64,000 bases of DNA, taken from the NCBI GenBank assembly GCA_029851415.1, contig CM056743.1, forward strand, positions 32,504,714-32,568,713, read 5' to 3'. The notes below the pieces were generated by a model. The model did not search any database, was not told the origin of the DNA, and saw nothing but the letters and a program-made list of their open reading frames with translations. How positions within the stretch are numbered: position 1 is the first letter of the stretch; each line of letters begins with the position of its first letter. Shown piece by piece: positions 1 to 13,110 of the stretch. The DNA comes from Eretmocerus hayati. Its lineage: Eukaryota; Arthropoda; Insecta; Hymenoptera; Aphelinidae. The position numbers and the translations under genes were made by a program.

Positions 1-2560
1 ATTGTTGAATCATAGGAAGAGTTTATACTGTTTTCTACCTGTTTCAATAAAAATATCAGTCATGTTTACATTTCTCATCATATCAATTTCCCAGAGCTGA
101 GTTCAGAAGGATCTTTCCATTGTATGTACAGATTGTATGTGCATACCTCAATCATCCCATATTTTAAGAATTATCTTTTTACATCCAAGTTATTCTATAC
201 TCAAGATTGAGTTGCTCTTTTCTCCATCTTGCACATGGTTTTGATTCCAATCTTAAGAATTTAGAAAATTTTCCGTTTTATATCAATTTTTTAACACGCG
301 ATTCATTTACTGCGCCATTTCAAGCAAAGTTCTTCGTTACATGAATAAAAAGACGTGAATAGTCTCAACATGAAATCTTCTCTGGTATATTTTTCCTTGG
401 TTCTCCCTACCGAATCAAGCATGCTGCAGTTGAGAAAAAACTCCATTCAAAAACGATCAATCTGCTCCAATATGCTGGTAATCCAAACAGAGCAAGGAAG
501 AAGAATTCATTCAATGCATTCTTATTGCATTTCTCGATTCGAATCATTAGAAGTACTTTTATCAGGTGCATGAATACAAGTAAATTTTTTTATGAGCGAA
601 TCATTTTTTGGGTATTTCAAAACTTGAGATTTTATTGGAAATTCTATTCACTTCTCAGAATCAGCATTTTGAAATTCCGAAGCTCAAATGCGGGGTGATG
701 TAGAGAAATTTGATCGAACTCAGAGTAGAGCTTTGAAACGACTATCTTGACATTAATGCATTCCACTAAAAATCAGGTAGGAGAAATTTGATGAGCTGGA
801 AGTGATTCATCGGATTGAATCAATATCTGAACAGATCAATGAAAAATGTTCAAAATCTAAGGCGACTAATTTCGCTTCTAGAGATGAAAAAACGTACCAT
901 AAATTCGATGATACGTAAATGCTCCACGATTAGCTTTCAACGTAATAGTTCAGGTCATGGAGCGAGTAAGAATAATGAAAAAAAAAATCACTCAACAATA
1001 ACGATTCATGAATTCTTGATGACACGTACTAATATTTTGAAAAATGTTTTCATCAACAACCTATGACCAAATTAGAGAGCCACGGCGTGGATGATAATAG
1101 TCCATTATGTGGCTCACGATAAGTGAGATAGTGGATTACCATACTAATTTCTATATGCTTTTGCAATTACTGGAAAATGCATCCTTTATATAATGAAAAT
1201 ATCATATCTCGAGCGATCATACGCGCGAGATACACTCTGCACGCGCGCCGACTCAGAGGTCAGGGGTGAGCTTCCCGTGAAATCTACGCACGGCGCTGAC
1301 TTTTTCCCAACCGGCGTTTTTTTTCCTCCCGTCAGACAAAAAAACAACTCCACAGGAAAAATCGGAGGTTAGCTTAGAGAAATTCGGCGTGGTGACTTAT
1401 TTCAAAACAGAGGAGCGAAGTTTCTAACCTTCGCTCACCATGGCGCATAAAATGTGCCCGCGAATTTCTCTCCGTGAGCAACGGAAGTTCCGCAGAACCA
1501 TATTTACGTATCTGGTGGCTGAGTGGATCATGAAAGGTACCCCTCCATGTGTAGATATGACATTGCCATCGGTAAACTGCACGATGCTTTAGAAATAAGT
1601 TTAACCCAAAGAGACTTACTCTTTAGAATTTCTGTTTTACGCTCAAAATACATGAAAAATGTGACATTTTCCCGCAAGAGCGAAGATCGCTACCGCTCCT
1701 GTTTCCGAGAAAAGTCCATTTTGAGGTTCTCCTATCGGGAAATGAGTTTTTACGAGACGCAAATTTGTCTCAGGAAAACATCGATCGTAAAATTTCATCC
1801 GCCCTCGACCTTTTCACATAAGATACCTCAAAGATTGATCAAATACTACCTCTAAAAATTGAATTCGTCGTGAAATTCGTCATGAGGTGATTTTGAAGGG
1901 AAAATAAGTGAATCCCCTGTGATGACGGGAATGTACCACACTCTATGTCCCGGAATTTGACAGAAAGACAAAAACACTATAAGTAAAGGGAATATAAGAT
2001 GACAATAAACTCATAAAAAAACAGCTTATCCTGGAGGGAGGATTGGGGAAACGGAGTATTTATTTCAAGGTATCATTTTCTTGACCATTTCTGGACTGTT
2101 AGAAGTCGATTAAAGTGGTCAACTAACTATGCAAGTAGATAGATTGTGAGAATAGATTATGAGTCAACTAGAAGAATCATATGTATTATGAAAAGTGAGA
2201 AGTTCGAATTCTGAGTCCGGATTCATTTGATGGAACCTGCACGGTTTCTCGTCAATGCGGGAGGATCTTAATTTTGATCTTGAATAATGAATCTTGATTT
2301 TGAGTATCAGTGCCATCTCGTACTGCTCAGAAAAGTGAGAGAAGAATCAGGTTTATGATTGCGGGTGGGACTGATGCAAGTTCCTCTTGAGAAACACGCT
2401 GAAGCCAATCGTCACGGCGCTGCGTTATGAAGCAGTTGAACAAGTCGTGTTTGAACTGTTCATGATTAGATGTTCGGAAGTGGAAGCAGGGTAGTTCATT
2501 TATGAGTTTCGGAGATACAAAAGCGAAAGATTAATTCAATGCTTCAGTCCGAGGGGTGCG
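1..2560. other. Anonymous AT-rich sequence, no gene recognised
   Basis: No open frame here has recognisable domains, and I saw no exon with convincing splice borders. A GC-richer patch at about 1,200-1,520 contains CGCGCG-type runs and a short homopolymer stretch, but no promoter could be argued from it. Confidence 0.5.
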
Positions 2561-2599
2561 ATGAGTAAGTGTGTCATTGTCCTTCCTGTTAGATTGTCT

Positions 2600-2950
2600 T
2601 CCCGATCGGAAAGCTAGTCAAGCCCCTTGGCTCAAAAATCAAGCCTTGATCAACTGCCTTGTGCAGTCCTCGATCAAGATTGTAACGCCACCTCGATCAG
2701 GTGCGGATCAACCCTTGATCAAGATCGTGAGATTCCCTTTGAGGTTGGGTTATCATCCTCTTTTAGTTTGAACATGCATATATCGATGTCTTCTACAAAT
2801 TTGAACACAACCCGTGATCTTTATCAAGATTCGATTTGCGCTTAATAAAGGTGGCATTACAAATCTTGATTCAAGGGAGCAGGCCCCTCGATCAAGGCTG
2901 GATTGTAGCTTGACCAACTTTTCTGATCGTGTTAGCGCTATGTTGGTTGT
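2600..2950. repeat. Island rich in TTGATCAAG-like motifs
   Basis: Within about 350 bp the core GATCAA/TTGATC recurs at least seven times in both orientations, for example near 2,646, 2,673, 2,708, 2,718 and 2,890, often as CTCGATCAAG or CTTGATCAAG. The core is a short palindrome. Diverged forms such as TTATCAAG and CTTGATTCAAG also occur. This resembles subterminal motif clusters of DNA transposons, but I could not find flanking terminal repeats. Confidence 0.45.
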
Positions 2951-5940
2951 TAGGAAGAATCTAGGACAAAGATATTCAGGTGAACTTGTATCAATCACGG
3001 AGTATTGAAAGACGAGCAAATACTTTCTGCAGCGTTGAGCGGTTTGGATAGTAGTAGCAGGGAGGAGTGCAAACTCATCTACGAGATTGCGAACTTACCA
3101 AAAATTGGAGTATATTGATAGATTTGCTGACATCTCTAACTTAGCCGTTTCACAGGTTGTAGAAAGGGGGGTATGTGGTAATTATGGGATTTTCTCTGTT
3201 TTCCTTAGGTAAGTCGCGAAAGGGAAATCTTCATAGACACCCACAAGAGCGAGGGTAGTGTCAGATTTGACCGATAAAACTGGTACATCTACCAACATAT
3301 CCCCTTCCCGGAAAGTACCAACCTGAGGGTTAAAGTCCCGGGAGGGAGGCAGAAGTATTCATGGTATTTTTCTTTTAATCTAGGTAAGCCGAGAAGGGGA
3401 GTTCTTCATGGATAACCCACGAGAGCGTGGGGAACGTCGGAATCACCCGAAAAGACTCAAAATACTACCGACTAAAACCCTGTTACCTATTTGAGGGTTG
3501 GGGCTTTCCGCCACCAGATACAATTCTACCACGGTGGGTATTTATGAGGGGACTCAGACAAAGAGAAATTACTTCGAGATAAAAATTAGAATTAATAAAT
3601 ACTTTTATCCCGATAGAATCTCAATAGAAAAAATTATACAAATGATTTTACAACTAGAACTTTTATCAGACAGAGCCTTCCGGGGCCGCGAATATTGTCC
3701 ATGCGATTATACTGCGACCGTAAGAACTCCCTTGAAATCAAGACCGTGAGAGTGGGAACGCGAATGTCCGAATAATAATTCCCTCAAGACTGAGACCACT
3801 AGCGCTGCTCACGCACCCGCTTGAATATTGGTGATTGTGCCCGATCCCATACCAATGCAATTGGCGGTGGGGTATATGAATTTATATTGTGACATCCCCG
3901 ACCCGAGCTGACGCCACTCTCGCTTCAGGCTTTCTTCATTGTTCGTGATCTCAATTGATCACTCATCCCAAATCCTGAAACTCATGTATATACGTAGCAA
4001 CCCGTCCCCGGAGGGTTCTAAGCCTAAGGTTACAATCCCAGAAGGGGGAACGAAGAAATAGGGAGAAGACGGAAGATGAAAGTTACAGGGGGGCTTGCGA
4101 AGAAGTAGGAAACCTAAAGCGATTAAAGATGCCACTCAAGACTCATATACATAGTGGCGAACGGGATGATAAAATCACATAATACGGGTGTTGGGGCTGA
4201 GGACTGGGGCGGGGGATTTTTTGTGTGCTCCCGGAATACTACGATCCCCCTTGCCAGAGGACCGGAGCTGGGGAGCTCATCTGTCTCTCAGGATCAGCAA
4301 AAGATCCCATTCGTGGTCAACTCAGGTTGGCGGGTCGTTGCTCTTCCAAGATCCAGAGATCTCCTTTGGGTGACTCGGTGCGCCAAGCTTTGATTCTATG
4401 TTATTTCGTGTGCAGTATGTATCGAAATAATCAATAATTCTTCTACTTGATTCATCATACCTAATTACCTATGTACGGGCAAAGTACTCTGAGCCCCTGC
4501 TGAGCACCATCAATCTTCTTAGCTGAATTACCGAATGGCATCCTAGTCAAAATAATTATTATTGAAGACAGTAAATAATCATTCATGATATAATTTGTGT
4601 CGATATGACAATAAATATTCCATATCTACACGTGGAATTGTACCATTGATGATCCACTCAGCCGCTACACATGGAGCCGATACGGTTCTGCGGAGCTCAG
4701 ATCGTCCAGAAAGCACGCATAACTTCAGATTACCTATTCTTGTAATTTCGATAAAAATCAATTTCTGCAGGTGAAACGGATCAGCTCTGTTTGATCAGAA
4801 TGAGACTTACCTGGGCTTATATTTTAGGATTTGGGACAACCTTTAGAATGAGCTAAAGTACATTGAAAGTATTCAGGTAATCAGGAATACGAGAAAAGTT
4901 AGCAACGAACAAAAGGCGGTTTTGACGTTTTCCCATCTAATCCTGTGTTGATTTCGATGAAGACTTGAAGACTCTTGTACAAAAGTCTCATATCTCAGCA
5001 CCCAGTAGAAGTTTCCTCACAACTACATGTAGTAACCTAACTGTTGCGCATTAGCCCGTATCAATCTTCAAAAAAAGTGATTTTTCGGTCCACTCTGACT
5101 CGTATACTCCCAGACTATCTGAACTGTGCTGACAGTGACGGTCAATAATCGTTCGAGATCTCTTGTCTCACCTACACTCGTTCCATGAACTGAAATTGCG
5201 AATGAGACGAAAGATATAGAACGATCTCAAGCATTCACGTTCAATATGGTTCAGATTGGGGAGTGGTTTTCATTGATGGGAAGCGAACCCTGCAAAATTC
5301 CATTCGCATGTTGCATTATCGTATTAATATGAAGCCAAGGTTTAATAGATTTGCCAACTCTCGTTTTCAATATAGAAAAACCAGAGTAGGCGAATTTGAG
5401 ATAATTATTTTTTATTCCTCCTATGATACCATAGATGAATCTTTCGATGAATAGTGGACATGACGCGGGGAGATTATTCAATGAATTCAATCTATCTTCT
5501 AATGTAGATGATTATACTGTTTCAAGGTCAATGTGAACTGAACTGTTCCACGATGAAGATGGAATCGTCAACGACACAACTCAACCGGACTATAACCACA
5601 AAAAACTACATTATGGGGAATTTTTTGCAAGCCACCCGTGATATCTCGAGATTTCTGAAAGTTTCAAGATCATCTGCTCAAGGATTTATTATTGGCGAGG
5701 ATCTTAGATTTGGAAGAGATTGGTCATCTTATCCTTTCGCTTTGTCTTGAAGAAATCTCAAATCTCGAAAAGTCATATTATAGACCGGTCTCGCCATGTG
5801 AATAATTCAATTTGCATTACTAGGAGTTGCGCGTAACCCATAACGCTGAATAATGAAATGGCGTAACTCAATTCTGAGTTTCACGTGTGCATTATTTCCG
5901 CAGATCAAGATTCCTCTGATATTTTTCTCTACCAAAATAA
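2951..5940. other. Anonymous sequence without a supportable gene
   Basis: Only short, composition-driven open frames are present. Two imperfect copies of a segment with the word gggaggg and the phrase taagtc/taagcc lie near 3,200 and 3,380, which suggests a local duplication. If the receptor exons at 6.1-6.5 kb belong to a complete gene, its later exons should lie here on the minus strand. I could not recognise the conserved C-terminal receptor motif. Confidence 0.4.
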
Positions 5941-6107
5941 GGATCAATTTATTTCACAAATTCTATCCCGATCGCTGCAACGACGAGAGAATAGAATATT
6001 CGAGAATGCTCGTGATGAATTGGTAGACTGGCGGGAGGCCTCTTCCCGATCTTTTGTATCCTAGTAATTCGAACAATACCTACCTGAGATATTCTGAAAT
6101 CCCTTAC

Positions 6108-6482
6108 CATGTCAATGAGAAAAATCCACAAATCAGCTTCATTTGCGTTAGGAAAGTGCCGAGGAGTCCTATAACAAGTCCAATGAGCGTGAGAAATACT
6201 GCGTTGAGGTGCAGCAACGGTATGAATAGGTGAGGCCCACAGAAGTCATATAAATGCGGTATATTCAACATATCAACTCTTGTTCCATTTGTCATTGGGT
6301 AGAACTGATCCATGAGCAGGATTGCAATAGATGTTCCCAACATCACAAACATTGCACCAATGCAGAAACCTGGATATCAGATTCATTGAAGTATAAAAAT
6401 TGTAAGTAGAAGTATCTATCACTCGTATCTTAACCTATTGTGGGTCCGAAGTTGGTGAGATTTTCTATCTCCTCTCTAATTC
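6108..6482 (-). CDS. Odorant receptor, two internal exons (partial)
   Basis: Two minus-strand exons are joined by canonical splice sites. The first (6,482-6,435) follows a pyrimidine-rich acceptor ending TTCCAG and ends at a GTTAAG donor. The second (6,369-6,108) follows ATATCCAG and ends at a GTAAGG donor. Splitting a Gly codon g|gt across the intron keeps the frame, giving REEIENLTNFGPTIG followed by CIGAMFVMLGTSIAILL. The second exon encodes two hydrophobic segments around a short loop with PMTNGTR, then LLHLN and KLICGFFSL. This order resembles the middle of hymenopteran 7tm_6 odorant receptors, where an LPLNES-like loop is followed by LLH and CGMF motifs before SYRIE. Such receptors sit in antennal neuron membranes and pair with the co-receptor Orco. 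A possible third exon from 5,974 (acceptor GTCGTTGCAG) reads DRDRICEIN and then meets TGA at 5,944-5,946, so the locus may be a pseudogene. First and last exons were not found. Confidence 0.6.
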
Positions 6483-6489
6483 CTGGAAC

Positions 6490-7230
6490 GTAATGGAAAA
6501 ATCAAGTGATATTAGGGAAAAATCAGCTCACCTACTATGTTCCAGGATGTTCTACATGATGACATTAGTTGAAAGTTGCTCAGATATTATTTCACAATAT
6601 AAATTGTTGAATTATGATAAACAATTTGAATTTATTTTGTCATCCTCTTTCCTTCAAAGTGATGAAGAGACATCTTAAACGGTTTCAGAAAATCTCGAAA
6701 ACATGATCAGAGGTGATCACGGTTAGAGTCATGTGTTTACTATACTTTGGAACAAGATGGCATCTGAAAGAGTACAACCACTGTGGAGACTACGTGATTC
6801 TATCAATATCTTTGTAGGTTTCCTAAAACCTCATTCACAATCCGTACGACTTCCCAAATGTGAGTGTAAGTTGAATATGCACTAATGCCGAGGCAAAATG
6901 GAATGGAGTTTTGAATTCTCAGTCATTTGTGAGCCACCTAAGAGTGAGTTGGAGTTTCATCCAAACTGATATGATATCGTATGAGAGATTAGTATCGTAT
7001 ATGAGAAATTAGTATTCGATGCTTTCCTAGAATGTGACAGTCGCAGTCATGTATCACACACCATTGCAAAAGACCATGGGTTAACAAAAAAGATTCATCC
7101 ATTCAACTCAACTAATTCTCAAAAGATCGAAACAATCGGCTCGTCCCGAATCTCAAAACCGATTGAGAGGTTTACAATTCCATGAAGAATACCTGGAACT
7201 GGAACAACTCTCAAATAGTAGATTATGCAG
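6490..7230. other. Intergenic or intronic sequence
   Basis: This lies upstream of the receptor exons on the minus strand and should hold the missing N-terminal exon if the gene is whole. I saw no open frame long enough or hydrophobic enough to call. Confidence 0.4.
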
Positions 7231-7330
7231 CGTGTGCTGGAAACTGCGTGTTTTCCGCGGCGAGTGCTTGGACGTCGGCGAAGCCGACGTCCAGCACGAG
7301 TTCCGCGGAAAAAAACGCAGTGCCCAGCAC
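7231..7330. repeat. GC-rich hairpin with GTCGGCGAAGCCGAC core
   Basis: An imperfect palindrome of about 100 bp. The inner stem GGACGTCGGC pairs with GCCGACGTCC around a GAA loop. The outer stem TTTTCCGCGG (7,251-7,260) pairs with CCGCGGAAAA (7,303-7,312). Pairing extends outward through CAGCACG/CGTGTGCTG-like sequence. It is much richer in GC than its surroundings. A related hairpin lies near 27.42-27.51 kb. Confidence 0.7.
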
Positions 7331-7733
7331 GAGTTGCATTTATTACTTTATACCACGAGTGCCCCCCACTGTCTACACATAAGTTTTTGCCCCCAAATCG
7401 TTCATTATTGCAATTTAGTATTGTTGTTTGTCGCTGTTACGTGTTTCTTGACATCACATTTTTTACGCGTCTCCTTACGCGTCGAATCGACGTGTAGAGG
7501 CTTGCAAACTTTCCCTAGATTTCTCCAGCGGTGTCATTGTATTAGTGTGTGTTGATGCAAGTCGAGTTGTGTTGCTTTATAGAGGAATCTTTTGTGTTTC
7601 TGTGGCGATTTGCGAGTGCATGCCGTCATTTACCTTGAATTCTTTTTTGTCATACATGAGCTAATTATGTGCCTTTAATTCATCATCGTTGTCATTAGTT
7701 CATAATTCATTATCGTCGTCATCAGTATTGGTT

Positions 7734-7955
7734 ATGGCTCGGCAACGTACTCGTCTTGCTGTTCCTACAGTGAATCATGCAGTCCCAGCTGATATCGCTG
7801 CTGAGGCCAAGGAGGCGAAATTAGCAACCATTCCTCCAGTTTCTGAGCTAACATGGAGCTATCAGATCAAGACAAAATGTGTTCGTTGTGGTGTTGTTGC
7901 GCGTGAGGGATATATATGTCGCATCTCAGCGTGTTCCCCCTATCCCAGGACATGA
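7734..7955 (+). CDS. Small hypothetical ORF with C-x2-C motif
   Basis: A 73-codon open frame starting ATG at 7,734. It begins with a basic stretch MARQRTRL, continues through an Ala-rich region, and ends with TKCVRCGVVAREGYICRISAC, a C-x2-C pair followed by two more cysteines that could hold a zinc ion. I do not recognise the family. It lies about 400 bp downstream of the GC hairpin and might be a remnant of the same mobile element. The length is within what chance allows, so the call is weak. Confidence 0.2.
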   Translation: MARQRTRLAVPTVNHAVPADIAAEAKEAKLATIPPVSELTWSYQIKTKCVRCGVVAREGYICRISACSPYPRT

Positions 7956-8931
7956 ATTTCCTTGTGTCAGCTCATAGTTTCACCACAGAATATTCAATAT
8001 CAGACAGAATAGTGTGTTTTTTATATCCAGAATGAATTAAGAAATTTGGTCTACTTATGGAAAGTGGAATGAAGTGGAAGTGCTATGTAAAAGTCATTTT
8101 AGTTGAGTTGTTGGATCTCGTTATTCAGATTTCTCAGGTACGATCAACCTCGTACATAGTCCTTGACCTTAACGTTGGTCTCTTGATGTTTAATGATGTA
8201 TTCGGAGCCATTTTTAACTCCTAGAGAACTCCATTTATCAGTATCATGACTCCATCAGACTCCACGCATAGATTCATGATGGGTATACACCCATGGCGAG
8301 GAATCGCAGAATGAGACTTTAAATTGTTAGCAGATTCTGAGGCTCTCAGGGATACAGTGAAGAGCTATCCGTATTGAGATGACAACAGATTGAAAACAAT
8401 CAATCAATGCACTCCTGTGATCATACAGTTGCAGCAGCTTATTGTTAGTCATTGTAAAAGACCATAATTCAAACAAGAATTTGCCAACTCACAATAAGTC
8501 TCCCAAATTTCTGACGACTCTCAACTATACTTAGTATCAATTTCAAACTTCTGAATCAGGTGAGATATTTCAAGTTCGTGGAAAACCCTTGGAACTACAA
8601 ACAGTCTAAAATCTCAAAAAATTGGTGCACAGAGAAAGTTTTAGGATGATGTTTAAGGAACAAGTTCTAGCAGAACTCCACGCTGATATTCATGTATTAT
8701 AAGAAAGGGGTTCGAATGAATGTATATGTTTTGTTACTACTCTCAAAAGTTACTTGGCAATGGAGATGTCCAAGAATCGAATCCATTTGTTCATCCGAAA
8801 GGGACATTATCGAGTCTTCTAATCAGTTGGTATTCCCAACAGTAACTTGTTATCCAAGATGTGAAATAAGAGGATCGACAAAACTAATGATGAAATCCAT
8901 GGGTGCTATCGGATTGCCTTCAACTAAAAAG
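7956..8931. other. Anonymous sequence
   Basis: No gene, long repeat or notable hairpin was seen. Composition is ordinary AT-rich sequence. Confidence 0.4.
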
Positions 8932-9184
8932 AATAAAATAAAATAAATAGAAAAAATTTTTTTAAGGCAAACGCTTTTATGAAGGCTCCATTCAACTCCC
9001 TAAAAAGTGAAAAATAAGTGAAAGTATAATGACCAAAGTAAAGTATAACAGATAATTGTACCATTACTTTATGAAAGAACACTATTGAGGAGTTTGAAAT
9101 GATTCTGCCAGTCTCTGAACAAGTATTGCTTTCTCTAAAGAGAAAGCTTTGTTTTCGACACAGCGAATTTTTGATCAATTTTTT

Positions 9185-10913
9185 CATTCAACCCAATATT
9201 TTCTTCAACATAATTCATCTTATCAAAAAAGTGCTTTAACCATTTTATTCCTCTCGCCAAAATCTAACGATTGTAAGTAACACTTTTCCCCTTATAATCC
9301 TCAAAAACCCCCCAGTGACTCATCTCTCCGGCCCTTTGTCTGTGTCTGTGTGTGTGTGTATGTGTGTTGTTTTTTTTTGCGCCACGCTTTCTCTTCTACA
9401 CTCCACTCTATCGATTTTTGCTTTTCTACAAGTTCTAGAGAATGTCTCAGAGATGAGACCAGTGATTTGCCTGGTCTCCTCTCCAAATCGAATTTAATTT
9501 AAACGATTTTTTAGGCAAAATCGCTGAAATTGTGTACTTTCATACTAAAATATCTCTTTCTAACTTTACCTTACCCCAATTTTGATTACCTAGACTACGG
9601 TTTTTTTGGCTCAATCTATCTTTTGGTTAATACTGAAATTCCATTCAAACTCCATCAACGTGAATTTTTATAAAAAAACCAAAATTTCCAACAAAAACAG
9701 CAATTTGAGCATGTTTAGACCTATTCTATCGAAATTCTGTTTTAACCAAATCACTCGTTTTGCTAAAAAAACCTCACTTTAGGTAGCCCAAATCCCCATA
9801 ACTATTTTCCTCAAAAAAATAACTCAAAATATACAAAAATATTTTTTTCAATATTCATACTTTCCTCATATCTCTCCTCTAAATGACTTTATTCAAATTT
9901 TACTCACCTAAGTTGATACTTTTTCATCGTTCTAAATCGATTGGTTGATACCGAATTTTCTCAAAATCCGTTTTAATACATTCAAAATCCGATTCATTCC
10001 TGAAAAATCCAAATTTTTTCAAAATACTCCCATTCAACCCAATATTTTCTTCAACATAATTCATCTTATCAAAAAAGTGCTTTAACCATCTTATTCCTCT
10101 CGCCAAAATCTAACGATTGTAAGTAACACTTCCCCTTATAATCCTTAAAAACCCCCCAGTGACTCATCTCTCCGGCCCTTTGTCTGTGTCTGTGTGTGTG
10201 TGTGTGTGTGTATGTGTGTGTGTATGTGTGTTGTTTTTTTTTTTGCGCCACGCTTTCTCTTCTACACTCCACTTTATCGATTTTTGCTTTTCTACAAGTT
10301 GTAGAGAATCACTCAGAGATGAGACCAGTGATTTGTCTGGTCTCCTCTCCAAATCGAATCTGATTTAAAAGTTTTTTGAGGTAAAATCGCTGAAATTGTG
10401 TACTTTCATACTAAAATATCTCTTTCTAACTTCACCTTACCCCAATTTTGATTACCTAGGCTATGATTTTTTTGGATCAATCTATCTTTTGGTTAATACC
10501 GAAATTCCATTCAAACTCCATCAACGTAAATTTTTATAAAAAAACCAAAATTTCCAACAAAAACAGCAATTTGAGCATGTTTAGACCTATTCTATCGAAA
10601 TTCTGTTTTAACCAAATTACACGTTTTGTTAAAAAAACCTCACTTTAGGTAGCCCAAATCCCGATAACTCTATTAACCCGATAACTATTTTCCTCAAAAA
10701 AATAACTCAAAATATACAAAAATATTTTTTTCAATATTCATACGATCCTCATATCTCTCCTCTAAATTACTTTATTCAAGTTTTACTCAACTAAGTTGAT
10801 ACTTTTTTCATCGTTCTAAATCGATTGGTTGATACCGAATTTTCTCAAAATCCGTTTTAATACATTCAAAATCCGATTTATTCCTGAAAAATCCAAATTT
10901 TTCCAAAATACTC
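9185..10913. repeat. Two-copy tandem duplication, unit 846 bp
   Basis: Copy one (9,185-10,030) and copy two (10,031 to about 10,913) both begin CATTCAACCCAATATTTTC and run in parallel with only scattered substitutions. The second is longer because its TG tract is expanded (about 10,190-10,230 versus 9,338-9,366) and because a short CCGATAACT segment is repeated near 10,660-10,685. The high similarity argues for a recent unequal exchange. Confidence 0.85.
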
Positions 10914-12410
10914 CATTTTTATAATCCTTACACCAACTATATTGAAATTTGCCCTCAACCATACTACATATTCGATTCGTCTGCTGTGAGTATATTGAAC
11001 ACGCGTTATCTTTACTCTCTCTGTTTGAAAGCTCCTTTCTGCTGCTCTGTGCCTTCGGGCGTGTTCTTTTTACAGTCCATTGCAAGCGTCTCATTGCAAA
11101 ATACAAGTGCTATTGTTATCGAAGTGGTCGATGAGTGGAATTTGCAAACATTGATTCCGGAAAAACAACGACCAAACAACAAGGTTAGGACGCCATGCAG
11201 CGACCAACGGACTCCGGTGTAGCAACAAAGTTGCTGATCGGGTGTAGCAGAGCACAGCGCCGCAAACTCCTCAAAGAGCCGCCGCATCACATCACTGTGC
11301 CAAAGTTTTCTGCTAGTTCTGCACTCGAGTGTGATTTTATTAAACAGTGAGACTCGTCAACCTATATTGCTGTACAATTACGACGATTGCGTGATGGTTC
11401 ATTTTTGTTTATTTCCAAGTAACAGTTTGAACAGAGACTCAAATTTTCGTTTAATCTTACAACGATTCGTTGAACCGACTGCATCACTTGACCTATGTGA
11501 ACGTCGACCGTGCGATGGTTCATTTTTTGTTCATAAAAAAAGAAAGAAAAAAAAACAGTTTGATTGTATAGAGACACATTCTTTTTTCGTTCAATCTCAA
11601 GATAAACCTATGTAAAATTGAGATACTTAAAGTCCTTCGAATGAATCTCAAGCAGACGACATTCTACAAAAGTCTTCAGCTTTACCTTGCAGGTTGCATT
11701 TCATCTAGTTCCTTGGATGGTCCGACATTATTCTAAAATTATTTATCCTCAAGTCCTCGAATCGATGTGATTTTCAAATTTTCGACTGTGCTTTTCATTT
11801 CATCATCTTTTTGCTCGGCGTTTCGATATAGATGTTCTGTTCTGTTGCATAAAACGATTTTACATGTTTCGAATTTCATCTCTCAACCCCCTTATTTGAG
11901 CACTTCGACTGAACTTCGACCGAGAGATGAAACTCAGAATGTTCAAAAATCATAAACACGAAACTTTTAAATTTTCATTCGGAATTGCGGTAACTCCAAA
12001 ACGCCTTTATCGATTTCAGAATTCATTATAACTGATCCCACATGCTCTGAGATTGATTTCCCAAACCCCTTTTGAGCACTTCGACTGATACTTCGACCGG
12101 GAGATCAAGCTCAGAATGTTATGGGATCACGAACTCAAAATAAGTATGCCAGATTTACAGCCTAAGATTAAAAAACTATTTTTCTTTTCCTCTGACGATA
12201 ACACATTGCATAAGACCATCTACATGAAATGTAATCTGTAAGAAATTAGCACGTCGATTGCTTTCACTTATTTTTCACTTGTTCCATAGTATATGCTATT
12301 AGCTTTAGTATTTTTTTCATATTCATTTGTAGTAATTCGTTAACACCAGACGGGGTTCTACCCCAAGGTGAAATAAAGTACCATACATACATACATACAT
12401 ACATGGAAAA
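10914..12410 (+). mobile_element. Possible retroposon fragment with CATA tail
   Basis: This block separates the 846-bp repeat from a second copy of the family's inner sequence at about 12.41-12.93 kb. It ends with AATAAAG followed by five CATA units at 12,383-12,404, like the 3' tails of some non-LTR retroposons. It contains two near-identical phrases, CACTTCGACTGAACTTCGACC and CACTTCGACTGATACTTCGACC, near 11,899 and 12,077, so part of it is internally repeated. No reverse transcriptase frame was seen. Confidence 0.3.
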
Positions 12411-13110
12411 CCCTAGTTTAGGTCATCTGAATTCCCCTAAAAGGCAATCTCCTTATAATAACTCAAAATATTAGAAGGAAATCGCATCTAAAATTCATTT
12501 TCCGCTTTTACCCAGCCCCTAAACTGATATATACAAATTATACTCAACTAAGTTTATACTTTTTCATCGTTCTAAATCGATGAGTTGATACCGAATCGTT
12601 CAAAATCCTTTTAAATACATTCAAAATCCAATTTATTCCCGAAAAATCCAATTTTTTTTTTAAAAACTCAATTTTTATGATCTTCTCACCAACTATATCA
12701 AAATTTTCCCTCAACCAGACTACATACCTTCCATGAAAAACCCCAGTTTAGGTCATCTTAATTCCCCTAAAAGTGAATCTCGTAATAATAACCCAAAATA
12801 TTAGAAGAAAATTGCAGCTAAAATTCATTTTATCCTCATATCTCCCTCTACAACTAATCTATCCACCTTTTAATGGACTAGAGAGATACTTTTCCCTCAT
12901 TCTACATCGATTGGTTGGATCCAATCATTGGATTGTGAGTGTGATATGAAATGCAATTAAATCAGATTAAAAAATATAACTATTTTGTAGGAATCTCAAT
13001 CATCATTTTGGAATTTGATCAGTTTCGCAAATTTCTCATTAGTTTCAGTGAACCTCTTAAACTATTTCGCTAAGAGAAAGCATTCTGCTAATCTCATTTA
13101 GCAGCGTATT

